Positions 16,752 to 23,541 of a DNA stretch of 38,671 nucleotides are shown in pieces. Each line of letters begins with the position of its first letter. Position 1 is the stretch's first letter. Made by a program: the position numbers and the translations under genes. Origin of the DNA: Bacteroidota bacterium (GTDB lineage: Bacteria > Bacteroidota > Bacteroidia > AKYH767-A > OLB10); assembly GCA_029547265.1 (NCBI GenBank), contig JAKPPP010000072.1:1-38671 (forward strand). The letters run 5' to 3'. A model generated the notes under the pieces. It worked only from the letters and a program-made list of their open reading frames with translations. It was not told the origin of the DNA and did not search any database.

Positions 16752-18356
16752 ATGCGCCAACTGAAAATTCTTGCATTTATATTGCTAATCACCTCCCCTG
16801 TAACTGGCCAAAGTCTTATAAAAGATTTTGACATGAGTTTCGGTGGTTATGGGTCAGATTATAACGTAGGATTTATTCGTTGTAATCAAGGCGGATTTGC
16901 ATTGTTAGCGTCATCTACATCAGATAGTAGTTTCTCCAAATCTCAGAATAATCGCGATTCCACCGGATTTACACATGACTATTGGTTAGTACGATTTGAT
17001 GCTCAAGGAAACAAATTATGGGATCGTACTTATGGAGGCACTGGTTCAGATTTACCCTCGGCGATTTGTCAACTTTCTAATGGTGATTTTATACTTGCAG
17101 GCACATCCTCTTCAACGATAAGTCATGAAAAATCAGAAATGTCGCGAGGAGGAAATGATTTTTGGATTTTACGTGTAGATTCTATCGGAAATGTTATTTG
17201 GGATAAAACCATTGGCGGAAGTGCGAATGATTATTGTAAGTCAGTAACTATAACTTCGAAGGGTAGAATTTTTTGCGCTGGTTATACTTTGAGTACTGTG
17301 TCGGGGGATAAAACAACTCCTTTAATCGGAACACAAGTTGCCTTTGATTTTTGGTTGGTATCGTTGAATGAAAACGGTCAATTTCAATTCGATCAAACAC
17401 TAGGTTCAACTCAAAATGATAATTGCAATTCTATTGTTGCATCTAGTAATGGCGGTGCGATATTGATGGGCTATAGCGATAGCCCTGCAGGATTTAATAA
17501 ATCGCAATCTTCTCGAGGCTTGAATGATTTTTGGGTGATTGCAGTTGACAGTATCGGTAAGAAACTTTGGGATAAAACTTTAGGTGGTTCTGAAGAAGAT
17601 TATGGATATTGCATAAATAGGACAGATGATGCAATTTATGTTGGTGGTGATTCTTATTCCGGTCCAGGGTTCGATAAAACCTCTTTGAATAAAGGTATCG
17701 ATGATATGTGGTTGGTAAAACTTAGTCTTACGGGCAATGTAATTTGGGATCAATCGTTCGGTGGTACCGACTCAGATGAAATGAATATGATTTCAATTAA
17801 TTCTGATAAAAGTATTTTACTCAGTGGAGAATCGTATTCTACTTCCGGTTTTGATAAGTCGGAGAATAATATGGGGCCTGAACAATTATGGATGATTCAA
17901 GTAGATACTGCTGGAAATAAATTAATGGATAAAACTTTTTTCTCATTCGGTCACGATGAGGAAGGAATGGCTCTCGAATCATCGCCGGGAAATTATTTCG
18001 GCTGTATCTCTTCTGTTGTTGGTATTGGTGGATATAAGTCAATTCCTAATTATGGCTTAAATGATGTATGGGTTTGCGCGTTGAAACCTGCTGTTGGTGT
18101 TGAGGAAAATATAATGAACGAAGTAAATGTTTATCCAAATCCGGTTTCTTCCGGACAAATACATATTCAATCGAAATTCAAAACATCTGATATAAAGTTA
18201 TACGATTTAAGAGGAGTAGAGTTGATCGATGAAAAGTCTTCTGATCTTGAGAATTTTTCAATGGATATTTCATCATTATCAGATGGAGTTTACTTTCTTC
18301 GCATTCAATCGGCAACGAATGTTTTAACTCAAAGGATAATTGTAAAACATCCATAA
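16752..18356 (+). CDS. Exported repeat protein with T9SS sorting domain
   Basis: A 534-residue protein with signal peptide (MRQLKILAFILLITSPVTGQ). Residues ~25-440 contain about seven repeats of 50-55 residues marked by 'GNVIWDKTIGGSANDY' type strands and 'DFWILRVDSIG' type strands, likely a seven-bladed propeller. The last ~80 residues are a type A sorting domain ('VYPNPVSSGQIHI' ... 'LSDGVYFLRIQSAT'), so it should leave the cell through the type IX system. Function unknown; similar repeat proteins in Bacteroidota are usually uncharacterised. The gene stands alone between two terminators. Confidence 0.88.
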   Translation: MRQLKILAFILLITSPVTGQSLIKDFDMSFGGYGSDYNVGFIRCNQGGFALLASSTSDSSFSKSQNNRDSTGFTHDYWLVRFDAQGNKLWDRTYGGTGSDLPSAICQLSNGDFILAGTSSSTISHEKSEMSRGGNDFWILRVDSIGNVIWDKTIGGSANDYCKSVTITSKGRIFCAGYTLSTVSGDKTTPLIGTQVAFDFWLVSLNENGQFQFDQTLGSTQNDNCNSIVASSNGGAILMGYSDSPAGFNKSQSSRGLNDFWVIAVDSIGKKLWDKTLGGSEEDYGYCINRTDDAIYVGGDSYSGPGFDKTSLNKGIDDMWLVKLSLTGNVIWDQSFGGTDSDEMNMISINSDKSILLSGESYSTSGFDKSENNMGPEQLWMIQVDTAGNKLMDKTFFSFGHDEEGMALESSPGNYFGCISSVVGIGGYKSIPNYGLNDVWVCALKPAVGVEENIMNEVNVYPNPVSSGQIHIQSKFKTSDIKLYDLRGVELIDEKSSDLENFSMDISSLSDGVYFLRIQSATNVLTQRIIVKHP

Positions 18357-18357
18357 A

Positions 18358-18386
18358 AAAAACGGAACCGTTTAGATTCCGTTTTT
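18358..18386. terminator. Bidirectional terminator between convergent genes
   Basis: A 10-bp perfect stem (AAAAACGGAA at 18358-18367 with TTCCGTTTTT at 18377-18386, 9-base loop) with A and T runs on its two sides, so it can end transcripts from both directions. Confidence 0.9.
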
Positions 18387-18395
18387 GATGTTTGA

Positions 18396-18860
18396 TTATT
18401 GACGAGATGCACGTCGCTCTTTTATTTTTTCAATTAGTTCTTTCTTGAAATCATCTTCTGCACGATACAGCGCAGCAACCTTTTTCATTGGTAAAACTTG
18501 CTTAAACTGACTATTGTATTTCTTAATAACATCGAGTTCTTGCTGACGCATGGCGATATCTCCATCCACAATTTTTTCTAGTTCTTTATCAGAAAGGTTG
18601 TCGAAATCTTCTTTCGCCTCTCGACCCGTTTTACGTCGATTGCTTCTAACACTTTTCAACTCTTCCGAGAACTGATTAAATACAGGCCAAAACTTTTTGG
18701 CTTCGTCGGGAGTCAAGTCGAGTTTTTTGGTGAGATATGCAATTTTCATTGACTCAATATCCTCGCGATTTGCTCCTCCGCCCATTCTTCCCGGTCGCTG
18801 CGCGAGGGCAGTAAAGGTTGAACAAACAAGGACTAAGATGAGTAGTTGTATAGATTTCAT
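18396..18860 (-). CDS. Spy/CpxP-like periplasmic protein of a sigma-factor operon
   Basis: A 154-residue exported protein (signal peptide MKSIQLLILVLVCSTFTALAQ) that is almost wholly helical and highly charged after residue 30. It has the LTxxQ-like 'KLDLTPDEAKKFWPVFNQF' segment of Spy/CpxP-type proteins and a second 'VLPMKKVAALYRAEDDFKKEL' helix. Relatives act as periplasmic chaperones or metal/stress sensors. It is the third gene of the sigma operon, 12 bases after the membrane-protein gene, which suggests that it is part of an envelope-stress response. No metal-binding Cys or His cluster is seen. Confidence 0.8.
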   Translation of the reverse strand: MKSIQLLILVLVCSTFTALAQRPGRMGGGANREDIESMKIAYLTKKLDLTPDEAKKFWPVFNQFSEELKSVRSNRRKTGREAKEDFDNLSDKELEKIVDGDIAMRQQELDVIKKYNSQFKQVLPMKKVAALYRAEDDFKKELIEKIKERRASRQ

Positions 18861-18872
18861 AATAACGGAATT

Positions 18873-19301
18873 CTAGAGTGAATTAATCAATGTTGATTCG
18901 TCGGTATTGTTTAGTATATATTCTTCGATTTCAGCGGTGCTGTCTTGAACTGCATCTTGATTGGCAGGAACTGCATCCGCTAACAGCGCTTCATCAATTT
19001 CAGTATAATATCCGCTTTCGATAAGGTCATCGCAGGTGATTTCTGCTACTTGTTCAACTTTGGTTTGTTCGTTAGCGGCAAAGCGAAGATAGATGCCTGA
19101 ACCAATCATTCCAACAATTACAAAAGCTATAAGCCATTGAGGTTGAAATACTTTGATGGTTTTGGATTTTTTCTCGCTTGCAATACGATCTTGAATCGAG
19201 GAGCTTAATTTCTCGAAATATCCCTCGGGAGCCGAAAAGGGCTCATGCCCCTGCATCTTTTGCAGTTGAGGCATTTCTTTAAGTTCGTCGTTGGAGTTCA
19301 T
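18873..19301 (-). CDS. Single-pass membrane protein, candidate anti-sigma factor
   Basis: A 142-residue protein with one central transmembrane helix at about residues 55-73 (WLIAFVIVGMIGSGIYL). The N-terminal, probably cytoplasmic part contains 'FSAPEGYFEKLSSSIQDRI', a pattern frequently seen in proteins encoded beside ECF sigma genes in Bacteroidota. The C-terminal part is acidic and would be periplasmic. It lacks the zinc HxxxCxxC motif of classical anti-sigma proteins. Position directly after the sigma gene (46-base gap) supports a regulatory role, but this is inferred, not shown by a known domain. Confidence 0.65.
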   Translation of the reverse strand: MNSNDELKEMPQLQKMQGHEPFSAPEGYFEKLSSSIQDRIASEKKSKTIKVFQPQWLIAFVIVGMIGSGIYLRFAANEQTKVEQVAEITCDDLIESGYYTEIDEALLADAVPANQDAVQDSTAEIEEYILNNTDESTLINSL

Positions 19302-19347
19302 GGTGGCTAGCGCTAATAATCTATAGATGATAATTTGATGATTTGGT

Positions 19348-19902
19348 TTAATGTCCGCTGATAAATTTCTCTACTTTACTCGCGGCATGATGGTAACTTG
19401 CTTTCAATGCTCCTACTGATGTCCCTAGTACTTCAGCCATATCTTCGTATTTCATGTTATCGTAATATCGAAGGTTGAATACCATTCTTTGCTTTTCGGG
19501 CAGACTTAATATTGCTTGTTGTAGTTTGAGTTCGAGCTTATCGGCATTGATGGTAGGTTCACTTTCCAGTTTACCTAAGAGCTCTTTTTCAACATCCCCG
19601 ATAGGGAGGAAGAATCGCCTTTTCTTTTGCTTCAGGAATCCCAAACATTCGTTGGTAGCAATTCTGTAAATCCATGTATACAACTGACTATCCTCTCGAA
19701 ATCCTTCTAAGTTTTTCCATACTTTAATAAAGGTACTTTGGGTCAGGTCGTCGGCATCTTCATGGTCGATAACGATACGGCGGATATGGTAATAGACTTT
19801 CTTCCGGTATTTTTCTACCAGTAGATTGAAGGCGTAATGCTTATTATTTCCTTCGGGATCACGAAAACGTTCCAGCAGTTCGCTGTCGCTGAATTCTGAC
19901 AT
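19348..19902 (-). CDS. ECF-type RNA polymerase sigma factor
   Basis: A 184-residue sigma-70-family protein with only regions 2 and 4, as in the extracytoplasmic function group. Region 2 contains 'DHEDADDLTQSTFIKVWKNL' and 'TWIYRIATNECLGFLKQKKR' (promoter -10 recognition and melting); region 4 contains 'LPEKQRMVFNLRYYDNMKYE' and the helix-turn-helix 'DMAEVLGTSVGALKASYHHA'. First gene of an operon with a membrane protein and a Spy-like protein, the usual set of a membrane-signalled stress module. The target promoters are not visible. Its own upstream box is the housekeeping type TAnnTTTG, 21 bases before the ATG. Confidence 0.95.
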   Translation of the reverse strand: MSEFSDSELLERFRDPEGNNKHYAFNLLVEKYRKKVYYHIRRIVIDHEDADDLTQSTFIKVWKNLEGFREDSQLYTWIYRIATNECLGFLKQKKRRFFLPIGDVEKELLGKLESEPTINADKLELKLQQAILSLPEKQRMVFNLRYYDNMKYEDMAEVLGTSVGALKASYHHAASKVEKFISGH

Positions 19903-19923
19903 AAGGGCTTGTTAGGGGAAAGT

Positions 19924-19931
19924 CAAAAGTA
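19924..19931 (-). promoter_or_regulatory. -7 box TACTTTTG (sigma operon)
   Basis: TAnnTTTG match on the minus strand, 21 bases before the sigma-factor ATG. Confidence 0.55.
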
Positions 19932-19989
19932 GGATGCCTTTCTGTCCCGAAGGTTTAATCCGATAAAACAAATTACCGGATTTTTTTTC

Positions 19990-20946
19990 TTAGGACTTCC
20001 TGGCGATAGCTCTTTCAGCCGCTTTTACAATATCAATTGTATCAAGACCGTATTTTATCATCAATTGATCAGGGGTTCCACTTTCTCCGAAGCTATCGTT
20101 TACCGCAACATATTCTTGAACGGTAGGAAGGTGGGCAGTAAGCACTTGAGCCACGGCATCACCTAATCCGCCAAAGCGGTTATGTTCTTCAGCAGTAACA
20201 ACGCAATTGGTCTTAGCAACCGATTTCAAAATAGCGTCGTTATCGAGTGGTTTTATTGTGTGGATATTGATGATTTCAGCAGAGATACCCATTGCTGCAA
20301 GTTGTTCTCCTGCTTCGATAGCTTTCCATACTAAATGTCCCGTAGCAATAATGGTCACATCTGTCCCTTCGTTTAACATCACTGCTTTCCCGATTTCAAA
20401 ATTTTGATCGGCAGGAGTGAAGTTAGGAACGGTAGGGCGTCCGAAGCGTAAATATACAGGACCATGATGTTTCGCAATAGCGATAGTCGCCGCTTTGGTT
20501 TGGTTATAATCACATGGATTAATAACGGTCATACCCGGAAGCATTCTCATCAATCCGATGTCCTCTAAAATTTGATGCGTTGCACCATCTTCTCCCAATG
20601 TTAATCCCGCATGCGATGCGCAAATTTTTACGTTCTTATCGCTATACGCTACCGACTGACGAATTTGATCATAAACACGTCCCGTACTGAAGTTGGCAAA
20701 GGTTCCGGTAAACGGAATTTTTCCTCCGATAGTCAGTCCCGCAGCGATACCGATCATATTCGCTTCCGCGATTCCCACTTGAATAAAACGATCGGGATGA
20801 TCTTTCGCAAAAGCATCCATCTTTAACGATCCCGTAAGGTCGGCACATAATGCAACTACATTCGGATTTTCTTTTCCTAAAACAGATAATCCTGCTCCGA
20901 ATCCTGATCGTGTATCTTTCTTTTCAGTGTACGTATATTTTTTCAT
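19990..20946 (-). CDS. Transketolase, C-terminal subunit
   Basis: A 318-residue protein covering the pyrimidine-binding and C-terminal domains of transketolase. Marks include 'RFIQVGIAEANMIGIAAGLT' (with the Glu that activates thiamine diphosphate), 'ASHAGLTLGEDGATHQILED', 'VYLRFGRP' and 'VTAEEHNRFGGLGDAVAQVL'. With the N-terminal subunit encoded at 22372-23217 it should make one active enzyme transferring two-carbon units in the non-oxidative pentose phosphate pathway. The split form is known in Bacteroidota and other phyla. Here the two halves are not adjacent: a vWA-domain gene lies between them with gaps of 10 and 11 bases. Confidence 0.93.
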   Translation of the reverse strand: MKKYTYTEKKDTRSGFGAGLSVLGKENPNVVALCADLTGSLKMDAFAKDHPDRFIQVGIAEANMIGIAAGLTIGGKIPFTGTFANFSTGRVYDQIRQSVAYSDKNVKICASHAGLTLGEDGATHQILEDIGLMRMLPGMTVINPCDYNQTKAATIAIAKHHGPVYLRFGRPTVPNFTPADQNFEIGKAVMLNEGTDVTIIATGHLVWKAIEAGEQLAAMGISAEIINIHTIKPLDNDAILKSVAKTNCVVTAEEHNRFGGLGDAVAQVLTAHLPTVQEYVAVNDSFGESGTPDQLMIKYGLDTIDIVKAAERAIARKS

Positions 20947-20956
20947 GAGGATGTAA

Positions 20957-22360
20957 TTAATTTATTGGTAAGCTGATGCTGCTGCCGGAAGCAATCCGGA
21001 AACTTTTTTCGATGGTATATTGAGATGATTGAGAGTTCTTCGGACGAAATACGATACGGTAATTTCCCGGTTGAAGGATAATACTTTCTTTCACTGTACT
21101 CGTTGAAAGTGTATATACCCATTTCAATTTATTTTTTTCTTCGATGAGGATGCTACCGTAACCCGGACTATTGCATATCAATGTCACGATTCCCGGATTC
21201 GGGATTTGCACCGTTGTTGTTTTACTCTGTGAGATATTTACGTTATCGAGGTAGATACGAGGTGTTGTCAAAATTTCAAGATCGTAGTCGCCGATAAGGT
21301 AACGTTGTGAGCTGTTAAAATCCTGGACATTCAACGTTGTCATTTCACCATGCTTACGCACGATTGCCTCTAAACTTTTATAATCATTACTTCCGTCGAT
21401 CTTCAATTGCAAATCGCCTTGCGGTGCATCGATACCCACGACATTGTGCTTGCCGGGGAGGATGTAGATAGAATCCTTGCTAACAGGAGGAATAGTATGA
21501 ACGGTAATGTTATATGTTCCCAACGGATCAATCTGTAGAGTATCCGGAACACCTTTAACATTCATGGTATGCATGATGTCGTAGCGCACTTCTCCTGAGA
21601 AACGATCGTAAAATGTCATTGGGACATTCGTTTCAGAAGGCTTACCATATGCATCAATCAAGTTCACTTGAATACTGGTATTGTTGAGTGCTTGCGTGAT
21701 GACAATATTTAAAGCTTGCTGGAATTGAGACTCATTCGTTGCATCGAAATAATTGCCAACACATTCAAATTGTTTGAGGAAATCCTTGTTGATGCCTAAT
21801 CCGATAACGAAAGGTTTTAAAACGATTCCTCGCTTCTGCAACATTGCAGAAACCGCACAAGGATCTCCGCCACATTCCTCGATACCGTCGGTAATAAGGA
21901 TGATAATATTACGAGCAGGATCTTTCGGGAAATCGCCGCCGCATTCCTCGAGGGAGCGAGCGATAGGAGTAGTGCCGTTAGGACTAATTTCACTCAAACG
22001 TTTTTTTATTGAGCCTCCATTTTTCTTCCCGAAGGAAACTTCCAACTTAGTATCATCACAATCTTGTGGAGGATAATGCTTTTGGTGTCCGTACACACGA
22101 AGTGCCAACTCCAAATTATCCATCGATTGCAATGAATCGACCATTTCACCTAACAATTTACGGGCTATTTCAAACTTCGTATTCGATTCCCATTTTGCGT
22201 ACATGCTTTGCGATGCATCAAACAAAAACAAGATGCGTGTAGGCTGTTTAGGAGGGATTCTGCCCTGAGAAAACGAAGAAAATGATCCGCATATCATCAC
22301 CAACACGAATAAGTATTTCACGCGAGCAATGAATGAAGATGAAAGGATGTTTTTTATCAA
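20957..22360 (-). CDS. Exported von Willebrand factor A domain protein between transketolase halves
   Basis: A 467-residue protein with an N-terminal export signal (hydrophobic stretch ~14-31, ending SFSQG). Residues ~40-225 are a vWA domain with an intact metal-ion site: Asp48-Ala-Ser50-Gln-Ser52, Thr130/131 in NGTTP and Asp158 in ITDGIEECGG. Three pairs of Cys (e.g. ECGGD repeats) suggest disulfides, consistent with a periplasmic or surface site. Residues ~230-467 form beta-rich repeats. vWA proteins of this kind bind ligands through Mg2+; the target is unknown. Despite export it lies inside the transketolase operon, 11 bases after tktN and 10 before tktC, so all three are probably on one mRNA. 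No link in function is known. Confidence 0.85.
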   Translation of the reverse strand: MIKNILSSSFIARVKYLFVLVMICGSFSSFSQGRIPPKQPTRILFLFDASQSMYAKWESNTKFEIARKLLGEMVDSLQSMDNLELALRVYGHQKHYPPQDCDDTKLEVSFGKKNGGSIKKRLSEISPNGTTPIARSLEECGGDFPKDPARNIIILITDGIEECGGDPCAVSAMLQKRGIVLKPFVIGLGINKDFLKQFECVGNYFDATNESQFQQALNIVITQALNNTSIQVNLIDAYGKPSETNVPMTFYDRFSGEVRYDIMHTMNVKGVPDTLQIDPLGTYNITVHTIPPVSKDSIYILPGKHNVVGIDAPQGDLQLKIDGSNDYKSLEAIVRKHGEMTTLNVQDFNSSQRYLIGDYDLEILTTPRIYLDNVNISQSKTTTVQIPNPGIVTLICNSPGYGSILIEEKNKLKWVYTLSTSTVKESIILQPGNYRIVFRPKNSQSSQYTIEKSFRIASGSSISLPIN

Positions 22361-22371
22361 CTTATTAGAGA

Positions 22372-23217
22372 TTAGTAATCGCCTAAAGTTTCAGGATTTT
22401 GGTTGAGTGCAATTGCTAATTGTTCGTCGTTTGGAGCGATACCATGCCATTTGTGAGAGTGCATCATAAAGTCGACGCCGTTACCCATTTCAGTTTGCAT
22501 AATAATCAACACCGGCTTTCCTTTACCTGATGTATTTTTAGCAGCTTCCATGGTTTTCATGATATCGGGGATGTTATTGCCATCCATTTTCAATACATCC
22601 CATCCGAAGGCTGTCCATTTAGCAGCGAGGTCACCACCATCGAGTACTTGTTTTGTAGAACCGTCGATCTGTTGACCGTTGGCATCGATAGTAGCAATTA
22701 CGTTATCCACTTGCTTCGCCGCTGCGAACATAGCAGCTTCCCAAACCTGGCCTTCCTGAATTTCGCCATCACCCATAAGAACGTAAACAAGGCGTGCATC
22801 ATTGTTCAGTTTCTTCGCTAATGCAGCACCGATAGCTACAGATAGTCCTTGGCCCAACGATCCTGAGGCAATACGAACGCCTGGAAGTCCGTCGTGTGTA
22901 GTGGGATGTCCCTGTAAACGAGTATTTAACTTACGGAAAGTAGCTAATTCCTTCACCGGGAAATATCCGCTGCGCGCTAACACGCTGTAGAAAAGTGGAG
23001 AGATATGTCCGTTCGATAAGAAGAAGATATCCTGATTGAATCCGTTCATATCCCACACTTTAGAATCGTGCTTCATCACATGATTATATAAAACGGTCAG
23101 GAATTCAGCGCAACCCAATGAACCACCCGGGTGACCACTTTGCACACCATGCACCATGCGAACGATATCACGGCGAACCTGACTAACGATTTTTTCTAAA
23201 GATTCTTCAACTGTCAT
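22372..23217 (-). CDS. Transketolase, N-terminal subunit
   Basis: A 281-residue thiamine-diphosphate-binding half of transketolase, starting MTVEESLEKIV at 23217; a Met seven codons upstream is rejected because a -7 promoter box overlaps that codon. Typical segments: 'VHGVQSGHPGGSLGCAEFLT', 'FFLSNGHISPLFYSVLA', 'GSLGQGLSVAIGAALA' and the diphosphate/metal motif 'MGDGEIQEGQVWEAA' with 'ANGQQIDG'. Together with the C-terminal subunit it interconverts pentose, heptose, tetrose and triose phosphates, giving sedoheptulose 7-phosphate. It is first in the tktN-vWA-tktC unit; its promoter box lies 18 bases upstream. Confidence 0.93.
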   Translation of the reverse strand: MTVEESLEKIVSQVRRDIVRMVHGVQSGHPGGSLGCAEFLTVLYNHVMKHDSKVWDMNGFNQDIFFLSNGHISPLFYSVLARSGYFPVKELATFRKLNTRLQGHPTTHDGLPGVRIASGSLGQGLSVAIGAALAKKLNNDARLVYVLMGDGEIQEGQVWEAAMFAAAKQVDNVIATIDANGQQIDGSTKQVLDGGDLAAKWTAFGWDVLKMDGNNIPDIMKTMEAAKNTSGKGKPVLIIMQTEMGNGVDFMMHSHKWHGIAPNDEQLAIALNQNPETLGDY

Positions 23218-23235
23218 AGGAATAAGTTTGTGCTG

Positions 23236-23243
23236 CAAAATTA
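23236..23243 (-). promoter_or_regulatory. -7 box TAATTTTG (tktN)
   Basis: TAnnTTTG match on the minus strand, 18 bases before the ATG at 23217. Confidence 0.55.
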
Positions 23244-23305
23244 ACCAACTGAATCACTTTAGGGAGTACTTTTCAACAAGGGAAGGCAAATTGTGGATAA
23301 ATATA

Positions 23306-23403
23306 GGTTTACGGTTTATGGTTTAATGCTGGCTGGCGCGGTTTAAGGTTTGCGGTTAAATGCCTTCGGCGTTTAAGGTTGGCTGGCGCGGTTAAGGGTT
23401 TTG
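23306..23403 (+). repeat. GGTTTAN heptads and a duplicated GC-rich block
   Basis: In the 324-base divergent gap between tktN and mutS2, GGTTTAC, GGTTTAT and GGTTTAA follow each other at 23306-23326; GGTTTAA, GGTTTGC and GGTTAAA at 23340-23360; and GGTTAAG, GGTTTTG at 23390-23403. The block GGCTGGCGCGGTT occurs at 23331-23343 and again at 23381-23393. The rest of the gap holds the two promoters and nothing else recognisable. Confidence 0.8.
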
Positions 23404-23529
23404 GTGAATTAGAAACTATTTTATTCTAGAAATTGTTATTCTGAAAAAGTCAATGAGAAATAATTATTCAATCCTTAGTAGAGGAGTTTTAGGTTTCGAA
23501 TGCATTCTGAATGTTATGTTGTTTTGGGT

Positions 23530-23537
23530 TAAATTTG
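23530..23537 (+). promoter_or_regulatory. -7 box TAAATTTG, four bases from the mutS2 ATG
   Basis: TAnnTTTG match with CGCG between the box and the ATG at 23542; predicts a leaderless mRNA. Confidence 0.55.
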
Positions 23538-23541
23538 CGCG

